Shown here: positions 11,881-21,245 of the stretch, one piece after another
Layout of the letters: each line of letters starts with the position of its first letter
Numbering within the stretch: position 1 is the first letter of the stretch
Assembly (NCBI GenBank): GCA_038496675.1
Contig: CM076662.1
Coordinates: 22,022,031-22,086,030 of the forward strand
Direction: 5' to 3'
Source: Rachycentron canadum
Lineage: Eukaryota > Chordata > Actinopteri > Carangiformes > Rachycentridae
Length of the DNA: 64,000 bases
The notes under the pieces: generated by a model
Seen by the model: the letters and a program-made list of their open reading frames with translations, nothing else
Database searches by the model: none
Told to the model about the DNA's origin: nothing
Program-made: the position numbers and the translations under genes

Positions 11881-12644
11881 AATGTCTCTCCAAAATATTA
11901 GAGCAATCCATCAAATACTTTGATATTTCACTTGGATTATAATGTGGCAAAATGTTGCTGACTCTGATGGATTACCATGTTTTCATGACCATCTTAGGCA
12001 AATGTCTAATCTCTAGAAAATGACATATTGGAACAGTTGCTGCCTGAAAAGAAAAAAAAAAAGAAAAAAAAACAGGCAGTCATGTAAAATATGGGCTCAA
12101 TTCACAGTTATGGAGGTAAAACATGCAAAACTACCGATCAGTCTTTTAAAAACCCACTTCCCATCATAATGTGTTGTCCCATTCCCAGACTCTTCTCAGA
12201 AATGCCACTTTGCTCTGATCCGATCTGAGATACCCGCTCACCAGTGCAGCCCTGCAGAGATATTGATTGATGTCGGACCACGTCTGGCTCTGAGTGGAAG
12301 CTGGGGGATGGGGCTTAGGGATCTTTGCAGACAGATGGAAAGGAGGCTGGTGTGGGACACTGGGATGACAGGGCTTGCTAGCAGTGGGCTTGAAGCTGCA
12401 GTGCTATTGATTGACACAAAAGATAGAGGCCTTCGAAGCTGAGCTGAAACACAAAGATGTAGAGAAAAGAAAGACTCAGCTCTGAAACAATCCCCTGGTG
12501 GTTCTGGTAGCCAAATGGAGCCTTCATCCCTGGGTGATGTATAATATTTATTGTAGTCTCACTGGAGTCGGACAGTCCTCTAGGAAACAACAGATAAGCA
12601 GTAATTAGACATATCCCCACTATCATATCTTACCCATCATAGAA
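11881..12644. other. Non-coding stretch, possible conserved non-coding DNA
   Basis: An A-rich tract lies at 12047-12071. The segment 12220-12640 is free of recognised repeats and has TATTGATTGACAC and AGTAATTAGA, which resemble PBX/HOX and homeodomain sites. Conservation cannot be judged from one sequence. Confidence 0.3.
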
Positions 12645-13309
12645 ACTAATCTACCTCTGTGTCTGGCTCCTGGTTCTCATTTCTTATGCAGCTTTAGTCA
12701 ATCCAAGGTTAAAGTAATAATTGTAGAATATTTTATCTTTCCGCTTCTCCGCTCAATGTTTCAGGGTATTTAAAGGTCCATACGGTCTAAAGGTAGATGT
12801 TAAAGGTCCATACGGTCTAAAGGTAGATGTTAAAGGTCCATACAGTCTAAAGGTAGATGTTAAAGGTCCATACGGTCTAAAGGTTGATGTTAAAGGTCCA
12901 TACAGTCTAAAGGTAGACCTCCATGTGGTCTTTGATTATAAACCAGGTCTTGGTTCTATATTAATACAGTGAAAGTATCAAAGGTCTCAGTCACAGAGAA
13001 ATGCTCACAGCCTGGATTCAGAAACTGAGCCTTAAAACCAGCCGTCAGGACTTCTGGAACTTTGTGATGTCACAACAAAGCAATCACCACCGTCAGCCCC
13101 GCCCACATGAGGATCACTCAGGATCATTCAGAAAACAGTCAGCCAATCAGAAGAGAGGCCCAGATCCTCTCCTCTGATTGGCTGACTGACAGCCTGAGAG
13201 AGGAGCTGTAGAACTACACTGAGATGGTTTTTGGTTCTTGTATCTTCTTATGGAGATCAACACTTCGCACGATAAAACATTAGAACAACGTAAATTATGG
13301 GACCTTTAA
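12645..13309 (+). mobile_element. Family A element, copy 2 (near full length, five-unit array)
   Basis: The array (12769-12918) has five 30-bp units starting TTAAAGGTCCATA and ending AAAGGTAGATG. Then comes the body with TTTGTGATGTCACAACAAAG, an imperfect palindrome centred near 13165, the ACTACACTGAGATGG block, and the terminal TATGGGACCTTTAA, the inverse of the other end. About 120 bases before the array (from 12645) also match copy 3. No coding capacity. TTAA at both ends would fit a piggyBac-type element, but the class is inferred. Confidence 0.85.
12769..12918 (+). repeat. 30-bp tandem array in family A copy 2
   Basis: Five consecutive 30-bp units. Units differ mainly at one site, ATACGGTC versus ATACAGTC. 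Each unit carries two AAAGGT boxes 17 bases apart. Confidence 0.95.
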
Positions 13310-14344
13310 AGACTAAGTCAAACTTTCAGCCCCTAAAATCAGGACAAATGTTTGTCCCAGAGTTTATAATGACACAAATAGAGCACATCTGTATTTAATC
13401 AAGCAAGTGCACAAAGGGAATGTAGTTCACCACTGCAGTTCCTCTGGTGCGCATTGTGTAAGACAAACGAATGCAGAAAGCAATCAGGAAATCAAAAGAA
13501 CCAAAAGGAAATATCGCAGTGCTGCGTTCTCTCAGAGCTATTCTGTATAACAGTGTCAGATAAAATTAAGGTAGTAAATGTGATCACCGCCTCTCGGGAA
13601 CTTCAGCTGAAGATGAACACAGATCTCAAACCAATCAGGAGCAGCGCTGACATGAATTAAGCCTGAACTGCGGCGCTCAGGGCTGCACTCAGAGCTGTTT
13701 CTTCATCCACCATGGTTAAAGATTTCCATTTGTTTCTTCTCCATCATCCAGGTGGTGCAGTGTTTGGATAAATCTGATCCAAATCCAAAATGTATTTGAA
13801 TTTCAAGGCTTATTAAAATCGAAAAATCACATTTCCACATGTGATGAATGAGTTCGTTTTGTAAGGCATGGTGACGTGGGGCCCTGCGTTGTGTTAGAGT
13901 CACTCAGAATCAAGCGTTTAGTTACTGATAGGCCCAGTTTTTGTGAGCAGATTACTGCGGCTCCTCGTGTGAGCACTGTCGCTTCACACGTAGTTCTAGT
14001 GAAGCTGCTGTACAATGGTTCCTCGTCCCTTTGCCGCCACTGAGCACCTGTTTTGGATTTTCAGGTATTCCATTGTTCTCCATGTGTGTTTAAAACAAGA
14101 CCAAAAAGGGAAGGTATTCAAATAATGCTAAGCTGCTGTATATTATTGATAACATGCAAACACAGCTGAGAACACAGAGGCTTTAGTCCTCATGACACAT
14201 TCTGCAGCGCTGCATAACACAAACAATGGGAGTGTGAAAACCTGATGTAATGTCTTCAGGTCCATTAAATGTGGGCCGTAAAATGAGAGTGTCTGCGCTT
14301 CCAGTTATTGGAGAGGTGTTATGTTTGTTCATACCAAAGGTCAA
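13310..14344. other. Non-coding stretch, no gene seen
   Basis: Non-repetitive A+T-rich DNA. Short open frames (13454-13660, 13703-14015, 14183-14368) show no family features. Confidence 0.55.
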
Positions 14345-14830
14345 AGGTGAACAGTTAAAGGTCCACATTTTATATTACAGGTCCATGTTTTAACTTCTCT
14401 CGTCTTTTATTTTAAATAAAATCAGTGGTTTTAAGAACCAACACACACACAGGTCGGTCTGACTTTTTTTTGAGGTTTCAGATTTCAGGTAAACAGGTGG
14501 GATGAAACACAAACTTCCAGAAGTGTTGACGGCTGGTTTTATGGCTCAGTTTCTGAATACAGGCTGTGAGCATTTCTCTGTGACTGAGACCTTTAATACC
14601 TTCACTGTATTAATATGGAACCTAGACCTGCTTTATAATCAAAGACCACATGGAGGTCTACCTTTAGACCGTATGGACCTTTAACATCTACCTTTAGACT
14701 GTATGGACCTTTAATTGCCTTTCTGCCAAACAAACATTAGATTAAACTGGAAAAAAAATGGAAAAGTTTAAAAAAAAAAATGTAATAAATAAATAAATAA
14801 ATAAGCTCTACCTTTAGACTATATAGGACC
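14345..14830 (-). mobile_element. Family A element, copy 3r (reverse, rearranged)
   Basis: 14345-14420 is the reversed outer end, with two TTAAAGGTCC-like motifs in tandem. 14511-14700 is the reversed body (GACGGCTGG, CTCAGTTTCTGAATACAGG, TTCACTGTATTAATATGG). 14655-14715 has two reversed 30-bp units, followed by an AT-rich spacer with (AAAT)n and one partial unit (about 14808-14830). The piece 14420-14510 between the body and the outer end does not match other copies. Confidence 0.75.
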
Positions 14831-15037
14831 TGTAATAATCCAGTGGTTGTATGATGGTTCCCTGTTTTTCTTTAGCGTTTCAATCTTGAGTCAAACCTCA
14901 TAAAAACACCCAGCTCACCACGCAGGTGGGCCTGCTCATTGAAATTCAGCAGTACAGCGCTTGCACAGAAAGATGCAGAGACGAGATCATGATTCCTTTG
15001 AAAGTACACGAACCGAGTACTTGACAGCACTTGAGGT
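14690..15037 (-). repeat. Inverted near-identical segment (partner at 32366-32720)
   Basis: The reverse complement matches 32366-32720 over about 350 bases, with only two base differences in the unique part plus homopolymer length changes. The match covers about 205 bases of otherwise unique DNA (14831-15037), the AT-rich spacer and the array edge. Here the unique DNA continues past 15037, so this is probably the source locus. Confidence 0.85.
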
Positions 15038-15971
15038 CTCCTGCCTTAACAGCGTGTATCTGAGGCGGGGCGGCGGCGGCGGCGACAGCGGTGTGTGTGT
15101 AGGGAGGAAGGATTATTGGCAGGAGCCCGTGATGGAGTGGAAGATAGCGCCGGCTGTCACAACAGTTTGAGAGGAGTCCCTGTGAAATGACAGAGAGGAC
15201 TAATACATCCACCCCGCGCCATCTCCGACTCCGCTCAGGGTCCATTTTGGTTTGTGGTTTATGATGTGCACTTTATTGCAGCTTATCTTACATGTACAGC
15301 GTGCACTCCTGCTCAAAATGGCTGCCGTGTGGACGGATCACAGAGGATGTTGGAAGAAGCCGCAATGACTTAGGACAACATGAAAACGCCAAAGTATGAA
15401 AAACTAATTATTCAACAAGACATCTTGAAAACTGTCTGGATTTTCATCAGGAAATGAGACCAGGTCAAAACCTAATATATGCATTATTTGTTTTTTAGTC
15501 ATCAGCCAGGTGTCATTTGGTTTCAGCACTTCAACACAAATTCACATTAAAGCTCTCGTTTCCATGTTTTTCTGCTTCTGTGACAATGGAAAAAGTTTAA
15601 AAGACTAATTGAAACGTGGCCCTACAGTTAGCATGCTAACCAGCTTAGCCCATCTGGTCACTTTCTGATAGCAGGTCACTGTAGCGTCCGGTCTGCCGTG
15701 AAGAAGTAGCTCTGCTCAGAGGACAGTTCATAACCTCTTGTCTTGGAAATGCAATGATGATAAGTTCACAGCTGCTGACGCTAACATTGGCTCTGTAGCA
15801 AGATTTACAAAAGGCTCCTTCAAAGACAAAGACTGTGCTTTGATTTTGGCTCATTCACTTGTAAAATGGTGACTCAGAGAAAAGTTGGAAACTCAGTTAT
15901 GTCAGCTGGCGTGCGGTCAGCCTGCGGAGGGAAAACTCAATCTCTCACTTGCTTAATTACTAGATGATACT

Positions 15972-15985
15972 GTTGCCTAGCAACC
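15972..15985. promoter_or_regulatory. Canonical RFX X-box palindrome
   Basis: GTTGCCTAGCAACC contains a perfect inverted repeat GTTGC/GCAAC with the short CTA spacer region typical of RFX-family binding sites. Occupancy is unknown. It could serve a ciliary or neuronal enhancer. Confidence 0.5.
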
Positions 15986-16739
15986 TCCAAATATGAACAC
16001 ACAAACTCAATGAGTGGTTAAATGAGCCAACAGCACACAAAGGTATTATTCCAGGGCTGTTTGCAGAAGGTCAAGTTAAAACAATCAGCTGTTCTCAGCT
16101 GTGCATACAGAAGCCTGAGGACTTCCAGTTCGTCTGCCTGAGGAAGCGTTATGTTCACCAAAAGACAAAGACAACACAGAGCTGAACCATGACACACTGT
16201 CTTTCTGTACAACAGACACAATACTGGTTATTCTGCATGTGTAGACCATTTTCTGTAAATCAGGAAGTGAGCAGACAATGTGCTCTGGTAAAGAGACAGA
16301 AACATTTGTACTGTAAGTATGACTATGACAACGACAGAAGAGTAACAGAAGTGTAGCCAAAACCAGGAACGTGAAAACCATTAGTCAAGCCTTTTATTGT
16401 TATATATTTATTATATATATGTAATTATTTTCAGCTTCCAAATGGCATCGCACCCCGGACGTTTAAAAAGACGCCCGCTGAAACGATCCAGTATCTGTTG
16501 AAATGTAGCTTCATTTAGAATTTTTTCAGCTTTTTATCTTCACGCCAAAATTGCACCTTTCTGTGGTTTCAACATACGTCTCCGGACTACCGTGTTCCTA
16601 CACACAAGCACTGTATTACGATGCTGCTGCAAGTCAGCCGGGTGACTCAGAAAGAGCTGAACTTCACTTAGTTTTGACTTCACAAAACCCCCACGTCAAA
16701 TAACCTCAACTATAGCTTTAACTAAAACTTGCAACAGGT

Positions 16740-17120
16740 TTTTATGCGCCTGCACAGATTGTCAGCACGTATCAGTTATTATATAATTAGATGCATTTTC
16801 ATTGCTTTCTCAAGTGTAGTCCTTCACTTAGCTGAGGACTGCTTACATGAATATTTTATGGAAATGAATGCATAGTCATTGATATTCTACAGCCACACTA
16901 GTCACTAATTTGCATCACCGTGTACCGACTGCTCTGCATTATTCTCTGCCATTTTCTATTTTCATACCCGACATATTATAGACGGGATGGAAATAATGAC
17001 TTTTTTGTGTTGTTTTAGCCCAAAATGACAAATTGCTGAACTTGTAGCATAAATTATGGCAAATCAAATCCACTGCTGCCAACATTCACCCCATATGACG
17101 TGGCTCCTGGACTATATGAC
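16740..17120. promoter_or_regulatory. Candidate conserved non-coding element
   Basis: Non-repetitive, without simple sequence, with ATAATTAGATGC, AATTTGCATCA (octamer-like) and AAATGAATGCAT motifs. This is a guess from texture and motifs alone. Confidence 0.2.
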
Positions 17121-17199
17121 TTTATTAACACAGTGAAAGTATTATATGATAACCATAACACGCTGACTTTTCGAAAACGCTCTCAGTAGCAGCATCAGT

Positions 17200-17680
17200 C
17201 AATAGCTCTTGGGTTTAGCACTTTAGGTTTGTGTTTGCTTTCCCTTTGAAACCAAGAGACAATATTAATAAATTGGTATTATAAATAAATTGCTTTGGCA
17301 GATTCACTGGTATGAAAACACCGGGGTGTTTTGGCTACACTTTTCAGCTCTCCTAATTGAGGGGATTCAGAGCATCTCTGTCAGACTGAGTGGACTGCAG
17401 TGCATCGCATGATTTAGTAGATGCAGGGGAAGGTTGCCAGACTGAAAACATTGGCAGGGTTGGCAGCATCCAGGGCTGATCTCAAAGGAGAAGGCAGTGA
17501 GCAGCTCAGGCCTTCAATTATCGCTGTCTACATGTTTGGTTTAATAGTCACTGAGATGTTATTGAGTTAGATTCTCGGTGTTGAATTGATAATTTCTGGG
17601 GGCTGACATGGTTCATGCTGAGGTCAGTTGGGAATTATTCATTGTTGACATATTGGTTTATATTTTGGCTTCTCTCAAAA
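17200..17680. promoter_or_regulatory. Candidate conserved non-coding element
   Basis: Non-repetitive, with TCCTAATTGAGG, CTTCAATTATCG and GAATTATTCATTGTTGAC (SOX-like). It lies just before family A copy 4. Conservation is untested. Confidence 0.2.
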
Positions 17681-17702
17681 GAAAGTGATTTTTAAAGCTG
17701 CA

Positions 17703-18394
17703 CTTTAGAGACCTCTGTGTCTGGCTCCTGGTTCGCATTTCTTATGCAGCTTTGTCTTTGCCTTCAATGAAGGAAAAAGCTCCGCTCACTGTTTTCAGGC
17801 GATTTAAAGGTAGATGTTAAAGGTCCATACGGTCTAAAGGTAGATGTTAAAGGTCCATACGGTCTAAAGGTAGATGTTAAAGGTCCATACAGTCTAAAGG
17901 TAGATGTTAAAGGTCCATACGGTCTAAAGGTAGACCTACATGTGGTCTCTGATTATAAAGCAGGTCTAGGTTCTATATTAATACAGTGAAAGTATCAAAG
18001 GTCTCACTGAGCCTTAAAACCAGCCGTTGGGACGTCTGGAACTTTGTGATGTCACAACAAAGCACTCACTGCCCTCAGCCACGCTCCAAGCTGAAGGTGG
18101 GTCCAGGTGGGCGTGACTTGGGGATGCAGAGTTTAATTTTCTCTGATTGTTTATCTGAAATGTGTTATATTTTCTTTTGATCACAGAGAAAACAGTCAGC
18201 CAATCAAATGAGAGGCTGAGATCCTCTCCTCTGATTGGCTGACTGACCTGTTGTTCCTAGAGCTCAGAGCTCAGCCTGAGAAAACTACACTGAGATGATT
18301 TTTGGTTTTTATAACCACAAATATATCTTCAAATGGAGACCAACACTTCAAAATAAAACACCAGAGAAACAACATGAAAAATATGGACCTTTAA
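17703..18394 (+). mobile_element. Family A element, copy 4 (array of about 4.5 units)
   Basis: The 5' extension (17703-17800) matches copy 2 (ACCTCTGTGTCTGGCTCC, TTCTTATGCAGCTTT). The array is at 17803-17934, then body with CAACAAAGCACTCACTGCC, the CAGCCAATCA/TGATTGGCTG palindrome (about 18196-18242), ACTACACTGAGATGA and the end ATATGGACCTTTAA. A small open frame across the body is a shadow. Confidence 0.85.
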
Positions 18395-19169
18395 CAGTGT
18401 CTGTGTGTAATGTGAACGGTGTCGTATTTAGGAACGACCCCACAGAGAATCACCACCTGACTCTGCAGTTCCCCTCAGTGCTGCAAAGTTTTTAGTGCAT
18501 CTCAGCTCATTATTTTTTATTATACAACTCACAACTTTACTGTGTATATATAGTCCAGTCCCACTGCTCTCATCACCCTCATCTTCAGCAGCAGCAGGCA
18601 ACTGTTTCCAGCGAGAAAAAAAAAAAAACCCAAAACATCAATAACTCCACTGTAAACTCCCTGCACAGCACAAAGAGACAGCAAAGTGAACCCATATCGA
18701 TGAAAGATACTTTGTACCTGGGAATAAACCTGGAAATCAAACTCCCTGGTGTGAACGAAGCACTAGTTTCAGTCCATTGAGCAGCTCAGAAAAGAGCTAA
18801 AGTTAAAACAGTTTATTATTCACTCTCCTAAATGTTGCTAAGATCTGGACCCGGGTCAAGATGCTGAATGTAAATGTTTAACTGATTTAAAAGTGTTGAT
18901 CATTCTGCTACTACTTTTTCTCTGTCTATCAGGTTTCCTCATAAATTTGAGCCAGAGTGTGTATAGGAAACTGTTACGTGCACCCACTCACACACCACAA
19001 CCAGTTCCTCTCCTGCTGATTCATCTCTGGACTCAGAGAAACTGAAGAATCTCATCAGACTCTTTGTCACTGTGACAGGCCGAGCATCCAACCAAAACAA
19101 ATGTGGCCTCTCTGTGAGGCTGTCTGTGCTCAGCTGAAGGCGTCACATCTCTTTGTCTGTGTTGTCTCG

Positions 19170-19220
<51 letters not shown>

Positions 19221-19818
19221 AGAGAGACTCTGGTCAGTGTCAAACCCAAAACCAAAGAGCACCTTCATGTCCCTGTGGTCAGCTGCGATTAATCTACCAG
19301 ATTTGTAATTTCTGAAGACAAAATTTTAAACACATAATGAATCAATAGGTGATTCTGTTACAAATATGAGAATTAGATTTTATCAATATCTCCCTTTGAG
19401 AATGTTTTTTTTTTACCCAATCCTTTCTTTAATAGAACAAAATCATGGTAGCATTAGCTGATGGGGGGGGGGGGCCAAGGTACCTGCTACACGGTGCACA
19501 GTACTCCTGCACTGAAGTGTTGCAGGTTTGCTGTGTGATAATTCAATTAAGCGCACTAATCAATGCTGTGACCCTCAGCGAAACAGGGCATCAAGATCAG
19601 GTGGTCAAGCAGGAGCCACAGTAAGGCCTTAGTCATGTCAGTTGATAATGTGCTTTCGTGGTTCATATTCTCAAATTTACAGTTGAATGGTCACAAACCA
19701 ATCACACGGTTGTTAATCCAGTCCTGCACAATATTAACGTAACGCATCAGATACTAAATGGTGTTGAAACAGAATTGCTAGAATTTTTGCTATAAAATAC
19801 AGTTTGTATGGTGATGAT
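18395..19818. other. Non-coding stretch, no gene seen
   Basis: Contains a GT microsatellite (19172-19217) and a run of 12 G (19463-19474). No coding signal. Confidence 0.6.
19172..19217. repeat. (GT)n microsatellite
   Basis: About 23 uninterrupted GT units. Confidence 0.95.
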
Positions 19819-19875
19819 TTAAAGGTCCCATAGTTTGAATTTCTCTTGTGTTTATTTTAAAGTGCTGACATCATA
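19819..19875 (-). mobile_element. Family A terminal fragment
   Basis: TTAAAGGTCCCATAG followed by TTTCTCTTGTGTTTATTTT and AAAGTGCTGAC is the reverse of the outer end of family A. It abuts a family B copy. Confidence 0.6.
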
Positions 19876-20040
19876 GACGTAATACGGCGTATAAGAGACC
19901 AATGAAGAGCCTTAAACCTTCATCTATCTAATGACCATCAGGGGGCGACTCCACTAGTTGTTAAAGAAGTCAGATTGTATTGAAGTCTATGGGAAAATGA
20001 CCCTACTTCTCCTTGATTTATTAGCTCAGTCAAAGTCTCT
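19876..20040 (-). mobile_element. Family B repeat, copy 4 (truncated)
   Basis: Has GACCATCAGGGGGCGACTCC, AAGAAGTCAGATTGTATTG and TTGATTTATTAGCTCAG, then stops. Confidence 0.75.
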
Positions 20041-21122
20041 GAAATTAACTCAGACATTTCAGTCTATTAGATTTTTTAACCCTAACTCTAGATCTTCATA
20101 TGACTCAAACAAATAATTACTGTAGCTTTTCTTGCACCATATTTGTTATATCATTTTTAGTAGTTATAGATTATGAATTAGTTATTCTTAAGGGTAAAAT
20201 AGAATACTTAAAGTTTGTTCAATTATTAAATAAATTAGAGGGTTTCTGTTCTTTTCAGGCAAAAAAAAAAACATGCAAATAAAAAAAAAAAAAATTTGTT
20301 CTGCTTTTTTTAATCAAGAAGTGATGACTTATGTAAATCTTCAACCTCACACCATGATATCAGCAGAAATGCTGCTGAGCTCTGCCCACAAAAGGGATGA
20401 AACCCACAACCTTTGTTAGGATAGTGCTCAACCCTTCAACACACTGAACACTATGGCCCTTCAACGTTTGAAAACCTGTTTAATGTGTCAGGCATGTGTG
20501 TTCCTTTAGAGTGGAGGCTTCATTTTTATGATTAGGCACTAATCCTGAGATTCAATGAAAAATAAAAATTTTAAAAAAATGTTTAAAAAAAAACAGTGTT
20601 GTCTTGTGAGAAAATAAAAACAAACCCTTCATACAGGAGGAACCACAGAAAACCAGAACTAACCATTCTGCAAATGTGTGATAAAGAGTCAGCATGCAAA
20701 TAACACAGAATGTGTCTGTGGTAAATGTGTCTGCAGGCAAAAGGTCAGAGTTTCAAGTTGTATCTCCACCTGCCCTTTAGAGGCAATTACTCAAAAGACC
20801 AACATTTAGCTGTGACATTTTGATGCAACTGCAATGTTGCAGATGTGGAGCAGGACACGTCCTTCTCAGGTCCTGTCAGCGTAACAGCTACCTCTTCAGC
20901 TCCGAGCAGTGATACATAACTAACTAACCCTAAGATTGTCCTCCAGCTGTGAACATCTGGTTGTGTGTCTTCAAACTATACCTCCATTACGTTTTTCAGC
21001 ATTTTAGTTTTTATTGTAGCTCTTCTCAAAATTCATTACAAAATTGTGTCTCCAATAATGACCAACAATTTTGAAATCAAGATTTCACGTGATGTGGTTA
21101 GAGATAAAGACAGACTGTGCAG
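20041..21122. other. Non-coding stretch, no gene seen
   Basis: A+T-rich with several A runs (20263, 20281, 20587). A weak tRNA-like SINE relic may lie at 20350-20460 (AAACCCACAACCTTTG, GTGCTCAACC). No gene. Confidence 0.5.
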
Positions 21123-21245
21123 CCCTGCGACCATGCGGCCCTGTGGCCATGCGGCCCTGCGGCCATGCGGCCATGCGGCCCTGCGACCATGCGGCCCTGT
21201 GGCCATGCGGCCATGCGGCCCTGCGGCCATGCGGCCCTGTGGCAC
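21123..21245. repeat. 8-bp GC-rich minisatellite (CCATGCGG / CCCTGYGG units)
   Basis: Fifteen consecutive 8-bp units of four types: CCCTGCGA, CCATGCGG, CCCTGTGG and CCCTGCGG. The array is CpG-rich within A+T-rich DNA. Arg/Pro/Ala-rich open frames on both strands are artefacts of the repeat. Confidence 0.93.

Larger units (their letters stand above)
15038..17702. other. Non-coding stretch with candidate regulatory DNA, no gene seen
   Basis: Holds a (CGG)n tract (about 15066-15084), an RFX-type site (15972-15985) and two non-repetitive blocks that look like candidate conserved elements (16740-17120 and 17200-17680), with ATTTGCAT-type and TAATTA-like motifs. Open frames on both strands are short and unremarkable. 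Confidence 0.5.

Noticed and set aside
12769..12918. CRISPR-like array
   Set aside because: The 30-bp units are directly adjacent with no spacers, and the DNA is from a vertebrate.
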